Assembly: GCA_963735495.1 (NCBI GenBank)
Contig: CAVTLG010000008.1
Location: forward strand, 186,001-250,000
From: CAVTLG01 sp963735495
Lineage (GTDB): Bacteria; Chloroflexota; Ktedonobacteria; Ktedonobacterales; Ktedonobacteraceae
Length of the DNA: 64,000 nucleotides
Direction of reading: 5' to 3'
The position numbers were made by a program, and so were the translations under genes. Below, piece by piece: positions 34,094 through 43,280 of this stretch. Position 1 is the stretch's first letter. Every line of letters starts with the position of its first letter. The notes below the pieces were generated by a model. The model was not told where the DNA came from, did no database searches, and worked only from the letters and a program-made list of their open reading frames with translations.

Positions 34094-35703
34094 GTTTTCA
34101 GCCGCCAGAGCCTCTTTTTCTCTCTAATAGAGGAGGCAATCGCGCTGGTGTTCAGCAACATCGTTTCTTGCGCAGCAATGGCCCTGATGTCCAATTGTTG
34201 CGTCTCTTGCGCGGAAAGTTCCGCCACGTTATCCACGAAAGATGTTCCTTGATCAGGCTTACCAACGAGCGGTTTCTCCACGGCAGGGACACTTCCCACA
34301 GGTGCATCCGTCTGCGCTGGCCCTTTTCCCCGCGCGGTTTGCACTGACGCAGGATCAGCCGCCGCCGTAGAAGCCCGTGGAGTTTCTGTCGGCGCAGCCC
34401 GCTCTGGCGGCTCTCCCGGCGTAGATTTTTCCACAGACACCTTCTCAAGTGGTTTTCTTTGCGGAAACTCTTCTTCTACCAACATCTCCAATTTCCCTGT
34501 CTTCATTCTGGACAGATAGCGTCGGGCCATCTGAGCCTGGAGCGGGACGACCGCAACGGTTACGTCGTCTGATTCGGCAGTAGGCGCTGCTTCTTGACGG
34601 TCTTCATTTTTATTATCACCCGGCGTAGAAGAGACGTTCTTCTCTTCTAGCACACTTTTTGACTTACTCACTTGCTTCGGCAGTTTCCCTGTGAACCCCT
34701 GGGGAGGACGCTTGCCGTTTGGGTCCGAGCGGACGTATGACAAGCTCGCGGATAATTCATCAGCACTTTGGAAGCGCTCGGTACTCTTGAGAGACAAAGC
34801 GCACATGACAAGCGCATCGGTGCCATGCTGTATACGCGGATTTATTTCGCGCGGAGATGGCAATGGGTGCTGCTCACGTGCGACTGGATCAGCCGGCACA
34901 ACGCCCGTGAGCAAGAGATACAGCAGAGCACCCAGGCTGTAGATGTCGGAATATGGGCCGAACTGATCAGAGCTCACCTCAGGGGCGATGAACGCTGACG
35001 CGTCGATGTTGGTCGATCCTTGTGGAAGGAGATGGCGTATCTGCATAGGGAGATTGGCTACCAGCAACGCTGGCTGCCCGCCATAACTATTGTCACTCAC
35101 AAAGATGAGCTGCGGGTCGAGATCTCCCAGGATGATCTGTTTAGCATGCAGACGAGCCAATGAGAGGCTGAGATCCTCGGCCCACGTCAAAACGGTCTGC
35201 TCATCAGGTAGGCCAATGCCGCTTTGCAAGAGTTCCTGTAAGGTCGAGATGGGAGCCTGGACACCGTCACCCGTGCCGACAGGCCACCGCGCCACCAGCG
35301 AGAGATGCTCTGGCGCTATCTGAAAATCGCTAAAGGGTATAACGCCTGGGATGCTCTGGCTGCGTAAAAGATCGTACTCCTGTTGCAACGCGGCAATGAC
35401 CTGGGTACGCGCCTCTTCGTCGAGACCTCCCATCGCAATATCATTGATAATAACAGAGAAATGCTGCCGTATATCGAGCGCCCGAAAGGTCTGGATATAG
35501 GCACTCCGACGCACTAATGAGGTAATTCGATAGGTATCAGCAATAGCTGTTTTGCCGCTGGGCGACGCGCTGTCTTTATGTGTGACAAGGCGTTCACCGC
35601 ACTTACTACAAAACGTTGCCGAAAGAGGTAAAACAGTATTGCAACGTTTGCAGCGTAGAATATCAGACTGTTTTTGTTTAGATGGTATTTGTGTTGCGCT
35701 CAT
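34009..35703 (-). CDS. Zinc-ribbon pseudokinase (Ser/Thr kinase fold)
   Basis: 564 residues. N-terminal Cys4 ribbon CKRC-x(11)-CSKC (about residues 15-33), kinase-fold domain about 50-330. The beta-3 Lys is missing (FSVIINDIAMG), the catalytic loop reads ILGDLDPQLIF rather than HRDLKPEN, the DFG is replaced by LVANLP, but APEV and DIYSLGALLYLLLTG are normal. It is therefore unlikely to phosphorylate and probably binds partners. A disordered Pro/Ala/Thr region follows. The last 37 residues (WRLKTCARQ onward) are an out-of-frame read. ATG at 35701-35703 chosen just before the ribbon. Confidence 0.8.
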   Translation of the reverse strand: MSATQIPSKQKQSDILRCKRCNTVLPLSATFCSKCGERLVTHKDSASPSGKTAIADTYRITSLVRRSAYIQTFRALDIRQHFSVIINDIAMGGLDEEARTQVIAALQQEYDLLRSQSIPGVIPFSDFQIAPEHLSLVARWPVGTGDGVQAPISTLQELLQSGIGLPDEQTVLTWAEDLSLSLARLHAKQIILGDLDPQLIFVSDNSYGGQPALLVANLPMQIRHLLPQGSTNIDASAFIAPEVSSDQFGPYSDIYSLGALLYLLLTGVVPADPVAREQHPLPSPREINPRIQHGTDALVMCALSLKSTERFQSADELSASLSYVRSDPNGKRPPQGFTGKLPKQVSKSKSVLEEKNVSSTPGDNKNEDRQEAAPTAESDDVTVAVVPLQAQMARRYLSRMKTGKLEMLVEEEFPQRKPLEKVSVEKSTPGEPPERAAPTETPRASTAAADPASVQTARGKGPAQTDAPVGSVPAVEKPLVGKPDQGTSFVDNVAELSAQETQQLDIRAIAAQETMLLNTSAIASSIREKKRLWRLKTCARQLHTVIIARRSKYLRLNQLLTLPL

Positions 35704-35748
35704 GCCAGTTCTACGCCTTTTATGGAAAAATTTATGGAACTGAATAAG

Positions 35749-35757
35749 ATTATAACA
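35749..35757 (-). promoter_or_regulatory. Extended -10 of the pseudokinase gene
   Basis: Minus strand TGT-TATAAT (35757-35749), TGn plus a consensus -10, about 45 nt from the chosen ATG. No good -35. Confidence 0.5.
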
Positions 35758-36132
35758 CATACAAACACTCTATGCAGTCCCCGGCCCCATCTTTAGGCAC
35801 TATGTCAGCGAATTGCCTGTTGCATCTTTTTGTGCCAGCCCTAAACTCAGCTTTTTGCCCTCTGGCATAGCATTCCCTGTGTATGCTAAACTATAGGTAC
35901 AACCTCTGTGCAAAAATGCGCAACATTGCCCTTGTCAGAGCAGACTGGTTTTGCTAGAATCCCAGAGGGACTATGCACACGTTCCTGACTCCCCACCTGA
36001 TCTTGGCTGTCATGTCGTGAGCCGTGGAATGATACAGTACGGAAGTAGCAAAATACACACAAAAGGATCTTATATTCTTCCTCGGGTCTGAGACGAAATT
36101 TACGATCCGATGGTATATGGAGGTATGTTTTT
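35758..36132. other. Intergenic region upstream of nuoJ
   Basis: 375 bp between divergent units. The nuoJKLMN promoter should be here (TATGCT near 35882 is a candidate -10 with a poor -35). No gene or structured RNA recognised. SD TGGAGG at 36118-36123 serves nuoJ. Confidence 0.4.
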
Positions 36133-36657
36133 ATGGGTTTAGCCACCCTGGTATTCTGGATCTTTGCCATCCTCCTGGTGGTTGCGGCACTACTAGTGGT
36201 GGGACAGCGCAATATCGTGCATAGCGCACTGGCTCTGGTGGTGGTCTTCGGGTTCGCGGCTGGTATTTATGTACTATTAAGCGCTCAATTTATCGCTATC
36301 GTACAGATTCTTATCTATGCCGGCGCAGTGACCATTCTGATTCTGTTCGCGCTGATGCTCACTCGCATCAGTGGTCAGCAACAAACGAATCCGACCAATA
36401 AACTATGGCCCGCCGCTGCGCTTATTTGTGCTCTGCTGTTTGGAACGATCATCTACGCGGTCAGCAGTAGTGTTCACGCGATAGCAAATACAGACAACGG
36501 CTCAAGCCAATTGCCGCCTGGTATTAGCAATGTCGTACGCATTGGTCAATTGCTGTACAGCCCTACTACGTATAGCTATGTACTGCCTTTTGAAATCGCG
36601 TCACTGGTGTTATTAGTGGCAATTGTGGGTGCGATTGTCATCGGCAGAGAGGATTAA
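36133..36657 (+). CDS. nuoJ: NADH-quinone oxidoreductase subunit J
   Basis: 174 residues, five helices. The broken TM3 motif of NuoJ is present: FVAIVQILIYAGAVTILILF-like (IAIVQILIYAGAVTILILFA). Membrane arm subunit of complex I near the quinone site. First gene of a five-gene run (J, K, L, M, N) with gaps of 4, 4, 10 and 61 nt; NuoA-I are not adjacent. Confidence 0.96.
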   Translation: MGLATLVFWIFAILLVVAALLVVGQRNIVHSALALVVVFGFAAGIYVLLSAQFIAIVQILIYAGAVTILILFALMLTRISGQQQTNPTNKLWPAAALICALLFGTIIYAVSSSVHAIANTDNGSSQLPPGISNVVRIGQLLYSPTTYSYVLPFEIASLVLLVAIVGAIVIGRED

Positions 36658-36661
36658 GGCA

Positions 36662-36997
36662 ATGCTATCGCTGACAACTGTCACGCTCAACGACGTGCTC
36701 GTGCTGGGCGCGGTGCTCTTCTGCATTGGCTTGTATGGTGCCATTACCAAGCATAATGCGGTCGCCGTCTTGATGGGCATAGAGATCATGCTCAACGCCG
36801 TCAATATTACGATGGTGGGCTTTTCGTTTTTCAACCACGTCAAGTCGTATTCCACGTACTTGACGGGTCAGATTTTCGCTATTTTTATTATCACTGTGGC
36901 CGCAGCAGAAGCGGCGGTGGCCCTGGCGATGATTATCGCGATCTATCGCAAACGCGACACAGTGGATGTTAGCGAGATCGATTTGATGAAGTGGTGA
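36662..36997 (+). CDS. nuoK: NADH-quinone oxidoreductase subunit K
   Basis: 111 residues, three helices. MGIEIMLNAVNI contains the conserved membrane Glu of the E-channel, and AAAEAAVALAMIIAIYR the second Glu. ATG at 36662 is 4 nt after nuoJ's stop; the SD AGAGGA is inside the nuoJ end. Ends 4 nt before nuoL. Confidence 0.96.
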   Translation: MLSLTTVTLNDVLVLGAVLFCIGLYGAITKHNAVAVLMGIEIMLNAVNITMVGFSFFNHVKSYSTYLTGQIFAIFIITVAAAEAAVALAMIIAIYRKRDTVDVSEIDLMKW

Positions 36998-37001
36998 ACC
37001 A

Positions 37002-39125
37002 ATGAATCAATTGTATCTATATTCCCCTGTAATTCTGTTCGCACCGCTCTTAGCATTTGTAGTGATCATCTTCGGCACACGCATGTGGGATTTGCGCAGT
37101 CGTCCACGCGCCGAAGCCGCTCCAACGCGTACAGGGCATCATGAGGTCGATGCGCACGGTGCGCAGGAAGATGAGCATGGCGGGCATGGCGCGGACGATG
37201 ATGACGATCCCCAGGTGCCTCGGCTCTCCGCCGGAGCTATAGCCAGCTCGTATGTGGCCCTGGTCATTATGGCCGTAGCCTGTATCTACTCCTGGGTGCT
37301 GCTGATCTACTCGGCGAGCAATCCAGCTTCGATGCCAGCGGCGGGCTACAGCGTCTTCCAATACACCTGGCTGAACATAGCCAATGTGGCTAACTATACA
37401 GTCGCCTTCCACCTGGATCACCTGGCGATAGCTATGCTGGTGGTGGTGACGACTATCGCGCTTTTAGTGCAGTTCTATTCACAAGGCTATATGGAGAAGT
37501 CGGCGGGCTACGCACGCTTTTATGCCTATCTTTCCCTCTTTGCTTTCTCCATGCTGGTAATTGTCTTTGCGGAGAACTTTCTGGTTATCTTCATTGGCTG
37601 GGAACTGGTTGGCCTCAGTTCCTATCTGCTGATCGGTTTCTGGATCAATAAGCGCGCCAAGCCGGAGGAACAGCGTCCCTCACCGTCCAGCGCAGCATTG
37701 CAAGCCTTTGTGATGAACCGTATCGGTGATGTCGGTTTCATTATCGGTATCATGATCCTTTTCGCCAAATACAATACCTTCAATTTCTTGCAATTGCAGG
37801 CGGACGTCCAGCATAATCCAGACAAGACCCTGCTGGGAATTGCCATGATCCTGGTCTTCTGTGGCGCGATAGGTAAGTCGGCGCAGTTTCCGCTGCATAC
37901 CTGGTTGCCATCCGCAATGGAGGGTCCCACGCCGGTGAGCGCCTTGATTCACGCGGCAACGATGGTGGCGGCTGGCGTGTATATGGTCGCGCGCACGTAT
38001 CCGCTCTTCGCGGCGGCTGATCCTATGGCCTTTACGACGGTGGCCTGGATCGGTGCTTTCACGGCTTTCTTCGCGGCTACCATCGCCCTGGTACAGTCCG
38101 ACTTCAAGCGCGTGCTGGCCTTCTCGACCATCAGCCAGTTGGGCTATATGTTTGTTGGCCTGGGTGTAGCCGGTCCTGAGTACGGCGCGGGCGTTGGTAT
38201 GTTCCACCTTTTCACCCACGCCTTCTTCAAAGCCTTGCTCTTCCTGGGTGCCGGTAGCGTGCTGCACGGACTCCACCACGCGACGCATAAAGAGGTCCAG
38301 GATATGCGCGTGATGGGTGGCCTGGCCACACGCATGCCGATTACCGCCGCCACCTGGCTGATCGCCACGCTGGCGATCTCTGGCTTTCCCTTCTTCTCTG
38401 GCTTCTATAGTAAAGAGACGATTATCGGACTGGCTCTTGAGCATAACGATTATGGTATTTATGCCCTGACCCTGGTCACGGCTGGCTTTACGGCTTTCTA
38501 TATGTTACGGGCCTTTATTCTGGCCTTCGGGGGCAAGGGTGGCAAGATCTTTGGCCTGTGGGGCGGACCCTATCGCGGCGTCGGCGAAGTCCACGAGTCT
38601 CCGTTGACCATGACTATTCCGCTGATGCTGCTGGCTATTCCAGCGGTCATCGCTGGCTACTGGGTAGGTTTCTTCAGTTATGTTACGCCGGGTGCCACGA
38701 ATCTGAGCATCGCAGGTCTATTGGGCAAAACAGATACATGGATCGGTGTAGCCGTCTCCGTTGTTGGTCTGGTTGTGGCCTGGGGCCTCTATGGTAGCGT
38801 AGACATTGTGAAAATTCACGCTTATGTTGAGCAGCGCCCGGTCCTGCGCACAGTGCATCGCATTCTCTACAATCGCTATTATATGGATACGCTCTATGAC
38901 TGGATCGTGCGCTATATCGTGCTGGGCATCTCCCACGTTGAGCAGGCTTTCGATACGTATGTGGTGGATGGCGTTGTCAACGGCGTAGCGCGGGCTATCT
39001 CTGACATCGGTAGCGGTGTGCGGCACGTTGAGACCGGTCGCGTGCAGTCCTACATGATTGGTTTCTTTGGTGGCGTCGCCGTGCTGGCTGTGCTCGTCCT
39101 GATACTGATCACCGTGGCAAAGTGA
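37002..39125 (+). CDS. nuoL: NADH-quinone oxidoreductase subunit L
   Basis: 707 residues. Antiporter-like core: FIGWELVGLSSYLLIGFW with the channel Glu, HTWLPSAMEGPTPVSALIHA with the channel His/Lys region, and the lateral-helix C terminus. Distal proton pump of complex I. After TM1 it has an unusual loop of about 45 residues rich in His, Asp and Glu (HGAQEDEHGGHGADDDDD) facing the aqueous side, absent from most NuoL. Confidence 0.96.
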   Translation: MNQLYLYSPVILFAPLLAFVVIIFGTRMWDLRSRPRAEAAPTRTGHHEVDAHGAQEDEHGGHGADDDDDPQVPRLSAGAIASSYVALVIMAVACIYSWVLLIYSASNPASMPAAGYSVFQYTWLNIANVANYTVAFHLDHLAIAMLVVVTTIALLVQFYSQGYMEKSAGYARFYAYLSLFAFSMLVIVFAENFLVIFIGWELVGLSSYLLIGFWINKRAKPEEQRPSPSSAALQAFVMNRIGDVGFIIGIMILFAKYNTFNFLQLQADVQHNPDKTLLGIAMILVFCGAIGKSAQFPLHTWLPSAMEGPTPVSALIHAATMVAAGVYMVARTYPLFAAADPMAFTTVAWIGAFTAFFAATIALVQSDFKRVLAFSTISQLGYMFVGLGVAGPEYGAGVGMFHLFTHAFFKALLFLGAGSVLHGLHHATHKEVQDMRVMGGLATRMPITAATWLIATLAISGFPFFSGFYSKETIIGLALEHNDYGIYALTLVTAGFTAFYMLRAFILAFGGKGGKIFGLWGGPYRGVGEVHESPLTMTIPLMLLAIPAVIAGYWVGFFSYVTPGATNLSIAGLLGKTDTWIGVAVSVVGLVVAWGLYGSVDIVKIHAYVEQRPVLRTVHRILYNRYYMDTLYDWIVRYIVLGISHVEQAFDTYVVDGVVNGVARAISDIGSGVRHVETGRVQSYMIGFFGGVAVLAVLVLILITVAK

Positions 39126-39135
39126 GGATCAAGAT

Positions 39136-40758
39136 ATGATATTCGCGAGCGATCTCACATGGATTATCCTGCTACCCGTGATCGGTGCAGTGATAACCTA
39201 TGCATTACCAACACATTGGGCGCGGTGGGCAGCATTGACCTTTGCTGCGCTGACCTTTGCCTTGTCTCTAGAAATCTTCTTCCACATCCTGTTTAGCAAT
39301 GGGATTAACGGCTTCGGCAGCCTGCAAAATTTGCCCGATGCCATCGACGTGCCATGGCTTGACTTTGCGCTGGGCACAGGCGCTAATGCGCTGCATCTGC
39401 GCATCGATTACTTCCTGGGCGTGGACGGCTTGAGTCTGCCGATGGTGATTTTGAATGCGCTGCTGACGATGCTGGCGGTGATTGGCGGCTGGGAAAAGGT
39501 CAATGTCAAGAGTTACCTGGCCCTGATCCTGCTGCTGGAAGCGGGCGTGATGGGCGTCTTTATGGCGCTGGATATCCTGTTCTTCTTCCTCTTCTGGGAG
39601 GTCGAGCTGGCTCCGATGTTCCTGCTGATCGGTATCTGGGGTAACGAGGCGATCAAGCATGGTATGCCCGGGCGCATCTATTCGGCCTGGAAGTTCCTGC
39701 TCTACACATTCTTCGGTAGCGTCTTTATGCTGGCGGGCTTCTTGCTGCTCTATTTCACGCAGCGCAGCGGCAACATGCCCTACCTGGCCCAGCACTTGAT
39801 TGGCGGCACAACGACCATCTTTGGTATCTCCATAAGTTTGCAGTTGCTGACCTTCCTGCTGGTCTTCGTGGCCTTCGCGGTCAAGATTCCGATGTTCCCC
39901 TTCCATACCTGGCTGCCCGATGCCCACACCGATGCACCAACCGAGGTCAGCGTGCTGCTGGCCGGTGTCCTGCTGAAGATGGGCGCGTACGGACTGATCC
40001 GCATCTGTCTATCGCTTTTCCCGTACGGTGTGCACGATTTCGCTGGCTGGCTGGTCGTTCTCGCGGTGATCAACATCATCTACGGCGCGGGTATCTGCCT
40101 GGTGCAGAAGGATATGAAGAAGCTGATCGCTTACTCGAGTGTCAGCCACATGGGCATCATTCTGCTGGGTGTCGCAGCGGCAGCCGGTGGGGGCAATGCT
40201 ATCTTCAACCTGGGCGGCGCGACGGACCTGGCTTTCCGCGAGGCGGCGCTCACGGGCGCAACGGTGCAGATGTTCAGTCACGGTATCATTACCGGCTTGC
40301 TCTTCTTCTGCGTGGGTGTGATCTACGATCATGCACATACACGTGAAATCTCGGCCTTTGGTGGCGTAGCGAAGAAGATGCCGATCCTCGGAACGCTCTT
40401 TACCTTCGCGGCCCTGGCCTCGCTAGGCTTACCTGGTCTGGCTGGTTTCGTGGCCGAATATATGGTCTTCACGAGCAGTTTCCGCATCTGGACCATTCCG
40501 ACGATCATCGCCGTCTTTACGATGATTTTGACGGCGGCCTATCTGCTCTGGATGATTAAACGCGTCTTCTTTGGTCCGTTTAACACCAAGTGGAGCTGGC
40601 TACCAGATGCGTCGGTACGCGAACAGCTACCCCTGATCACCCTGGCGGTGGTCATCGTGCTTGTCGGCATCTATCCTGCACCGCTGATCAATCTGATTAC
40701 GGTAAGCTTACAACCAATTCTACATTCGCTTACGGCGACTGTGACTTTGATCAAGTAG
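39136..40758 (+). CDS. nuoM: NADH-quinone oxidoreductase subunit M
   Basis: 540 residues, about 14 helices. FFLFWEVELAPMFLLIGIWG contains the key Glu; FPFHTWLPDAHTDAPTEVSV and KMGAYGLIRI are the antiporter-family signatures. Second proton-pumping subunit. Nothing missing. Confidence 0.97.
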   Translation: MIFASDLTWIILLPVIGAVITYALPTHWARWAALTFAALTFALSLEIFFHILFSNGINGFGSLQNLPDAIDVPWLDFALGTGANALHLRIDYFLGVDGLSLPMVILNALLTMLAVIGGWEKVNVKSYLALILLLEAGVMGVFMALDILFFFLFWEVELAPMFLLIGIWGNEAIKHGMPGRIYSAWKFLLYTFFGSVFMLAGFLLLYFTQRSGNMPYLAQHLIGGTTTIFGISISLQLLTFLLVFVAFAVKIPMFPFHTWLPDAHTDAPTEVSVLLAGVLLKMGAYGLIRICLSLFPYGVHDFAGWLVVLAVINIIYGAGICLVQKDMKKLIAYSSVSHMGIILLGVAAAAGGGNAIFNLGGATDLAFREAALTGATVQMFSHGIITGLLFFCVGVIYDHAHTREISAFGGVAKKMPILGTLFTFAALASLGLPGLAGFVAEYMVFTSSFRIWTIPTIIAVFTMILTAAYLLWMIKRVFFGPFNTKWSWLPDASVREQLPLITLAVVIVLVGIYPAPLINLITVSLQPILHSLTATVTLIK

Positions 40759-40819
40759 GGGAGGTCCCCTATGCAACGGACGGCCTGTATGGTCGCCCTG
40801 TTGGGGGTAAGGAGTTATT

Positions 40820-42310
40820 ATGTTCACGTTGTATGATCTCTACCTGCTCGCACCGGAAATCTCGATGATGCTGCTGGCGCTGGTGGTGATGGCGGTCGAC
40901 TTGTTTGTGAAACGTCGCATCGTCATCGCCGGTACTGCGCTGATCGGTCTGATTGTGCCCGCCGCTTTTATTATCGCGCAGGCCATCAATCCCCCGGCAC
41001 CAGGACAAAATACGGCGTTCTTCGGGATGTTCGTGGTTGATAACTATGCGCTCTTCTTTGACATTATCTTCCTGGTGATCGCGGCGGTGATGATTTTGTC
41101 TTCCTATCAATATATAGGCAGATATGTGAAGGCGGATGGTGAGTTCTACGCACTTTTGCTCTTCTCGGTGACGGGCATGATGCTGATGGCCAGCACCGCC
41201 GAGCTAATTACCATCTACATCTCGCTGGAATTGACGAGTATTCCGCTCTACGTGATGGCTGGCCTGCTGCGCGGCAACGCGAAGTCGTCGGAAGCCGCCG
41301 TCAAATATGTGCTGTTGGGAGCCATGTCTTCGGCGATCCTGCTGTATGGTTTCGCGCTGCTCTACGGCTTGACCGGCACCACCGACCTGCACGGCATTGC
41401 CACTTCGTTTGCGACACTGGACAAGGGCAACCTGATGGCCCTGATGGCGGATATCCTGATCGTGGCGGGCTTTGGCTTCAAGATTTCGGCGGTCCCCTTC
41501 CATATGTGGGCACCAGACATCTATGAGGGCGCGCCAACACCGGCTACGGCCTTCTTCTCGGTTGGTTCTAAGGCGGCGGGCTTCGCAGCGCTGATCCGCG
41601 TATTCATGTACGGTGGACTCGGCCATGTCAACCTGCAAGCCTTAATTATTGTGGTTTCCATTGTGGCCGCGCTGACCATGACGCTGGGCAATCTGGTGGC
41701 TGCTGTCCAGTCGAACGTCAAGCGCATGATGGCCTACTCGAGTATCGCGCAGGCAGGCTATATCCTGGTTGGCTTTATTGCCAGCCTGGCTTCGACGGGT
41801 ACCTCGAATAATGCAGCGGGCAATGCGGCGGTGCTCTTCTTCATCCTGATCTATGTGATCACCAACCTGGGCGCTTTCTCGGGCATTATTGCCCTGGCGA
41901 ACCTGACCGGCGGTGAGCGCATGGAGGATTTCCGGGGCTTATGGAAGCGCGCTCCGCTCTTGAGTGGCTGTACGGCGCTGTGTCTGCTCTCGCTGGCTGG
42001 CATACCACCGCTGGCGGGCTTCTTGAGCAAAGTCATCCTATTCTCGGCGGCCTGGAGTATGGGTCAGCAGTGGCTGGTGATCGTCGCTCTGCTGAATAGC
42101 ATCGTCTCGCTGGTCTACTATGGACGCCTGGTGAAGATGATGTTCTTCGACGCTCCACAGAAAGAGGATCATCTGGTGACACCGCTCAGCCTGAATACGT
42201 CGATGGTGCTGGCTACGGCGGCTCTGATCGTCCTCACGGTGGCCGTGGACCTGGTGCTAAACGCGGCTAGTCCGGCTGCCAATAGCCTGCTCTTCCTGGC
42301 AGGTCATTAA
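40820..42310 (+). CDS. nuoN: NADH-quinone oxidoreductase subunit N
   Basis: 496 residues. ISLELTSIPLYVMAGLLR with the conserved Glu, FHMWAPDIYEGAPTPATAFF and KRMMAYSSIAQAGYILVG are typical of NuoN. Last gene of the cluster; SD AAGGAG 6-7 nt before ATG; followed by an intrinsic hairpin. Third antiporter-like pump of complex I. Confidence 0.97.
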   Translation: MFTLYDLYLLAPEISMMLLALVVMAVDLFVKRRIVIAGTALIGLIVPAAFIIAQAINPPAPGQNTAFFGMFVVDNYALFFDIIFLVIAAVMILSSYQYIGRYVKADGEFYALLLFSVTGMMLMASTAELITIYISLELTSIPLYVMAGLLRGNAKSSEAAVKYVLLGAMSSAILLYGFALLYGLTGTTDLHGIATSFATLDKGNLMALMADILIVAGFGFKISAVPFHMWAPDIYEGAPTPATAFFSVGSKAAGFAALIRVFMYGGLGHVNLQALIIVVSIVAALTMTLGNLVAAVQSNVKRMMAYSSIAQAGYILVGFIASLASTGTSNNAAGNAAVLFFILIYVITNLGAFSGIIALANLTGGERMEDFRGLWKRAPLLSGCTALCLLSLAGIPPLAGFLSKVILFSAAWSMGQQWLVIVALLNSIVSLVYYGRLVKMMFFDAPQKEDHLVTPLSLNTSMVLATAALIVLTVAVDLVLNAASPAANSLLFLAGH

Positions 42311-42324
42311 TCAAGCGCGTAAGG

Positions 42325-42370
42325 CTAAAATTGCCACATACGGGGATACTCCTGTATGTGGCAATTTTAG
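42325..42370 (+). terminator. Terminator after nuoN
   Basis: Perfect 17-bp stem CTAAAATTGCCACATAC (42325-42341) / GTATGTGGCAATTTTAG (42354-42370), 12-nt loop, short TTTG tail. Confidence 0.75.
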
Positions 42371-42392
42371 TTTGACAGATCAGTGCTTGCAC

Positions 42393-42421
42393 TTGAAATC
42401 TGCAAGCCCAGGCCCTATACT
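42393..42421 (+). promoter_or_regulatory. Promoter of the methyltransferase gene
   Basis: TTGAAA (42393-42398), 17-nt spacer, TATACT (42416-42421), between the nuoN terminator and the gene at 42492. Confidence 0.6.
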
Positions 42422-42491
42422 AATGACGCCTATTGTGGAGGCATTGCGGGCAGTTAGCAGCCATGGTATTGGGTGAGGAGCACACTTTTTG

Positions 42492-43250
42492 ATGCACGAA
42501 TACGATCTTATTGCGCCATTTTATGACATTGAGCATATGCGCTTCACAGAAGATCTCGATTTATATAGCAACTTTGCCGAATTGTGCGGAGGCAAAATAC
42601 TGGAACTGGCATGTGGCAGTGGACGTCTGTTGCTACCACTGGCGCGCGAAGGTTATGCATTGACTGGCGTTGATACCTCTGCCGCCATGCTGGAGCGCGC
42701 ACGACACCATCTCCAGGCAGAGGAACTGGCAGCCCACTGTAAGCTCCTCCAGCAAGATATCTGCGCGCTTCATCTGGAGCAGAAGTTCCGCCTGGCCTTC
42801 ATTGCCCTCGGTTCATTCGGACACATCACGACGCGCAAAGATCAACAACGTGTGCTCGCCTCAGTGCGCACTCACCTGAGTCCAGGGGCCACGTTTATTC
42901 TCGATATCAGCAACGCCGACGCGCGCTACATGGAAAACCTGACCGGACAGGTGTTACACCAGGGCACATGGCAGGTAGAGGAGCATATGCTCACACACTT
43001 TGTCAGCCCGGCCTCTTCCCCACAACAGCATTTACTGGAATTGACGCATTTCTACGAGCAATATCAGCAGGGCGGCAGCGTACAGAGAACGACAATCACG
43101 ACCAGACTATATCTCTTTGAGCGCAATGAGATTGAACTCTTACTAGAACAGGCAGGCTTTGTTATTAAAGGCATCTACGGAGACTATGATCTCAGTCCCT
43201 ACCAGCTTGAAAGTCCGCGCATGATCTGTATCGCAGAAACACAGAAATAA
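42492..43250 (+). CDS. Class I SAM-dependent methyltransferase
   Basis: 252 residues. Motif I KILELACGSGRLLLPLA (SAM glycine loop), then LTGVDTSAAMLERAR (acidic ribose contact) and a motif IV region AFIALGSFGHI. Short N-terminal YDLIAPFYDIEH is common in small-molecule methyltransferases. A TTG one codon upstream is an alternative start. Substrate unknown. Has its own promoter; endonuclease V follows 30 bp on, so they may be co-transcribed. Confidence 0.88.
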   Translation: MHEYDLIAPFYDIEHMRFTEDLDLYSNFAELCGGKILELACGSGRLLLPLAREGYALTGVDTSAAMLERARHHLQAEELAAHCKLLQQDICALHLEQKFRLAFIALGSFGHITTRKDQQRVLASVRTHLSPGATFILDISNADARYMENLTGQVLHQGTWQVEEHMLTHFVSPASSPQQHLLELTHFYEQYQQGGSVQRTTITTRLYLFERNEIELLLEQAGFVIKGIYGDYDLSPYQLESPRMICIAETQK

Positions 43251-43280
43251 TACGGCTAGAAAGATGATTTGGTGGTATAA

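Noticed and set aside
37680..38444. 254-residue minus-strand frame in nuoL
   Set aside because: Charged shadow frame of a membrane-protein gene.
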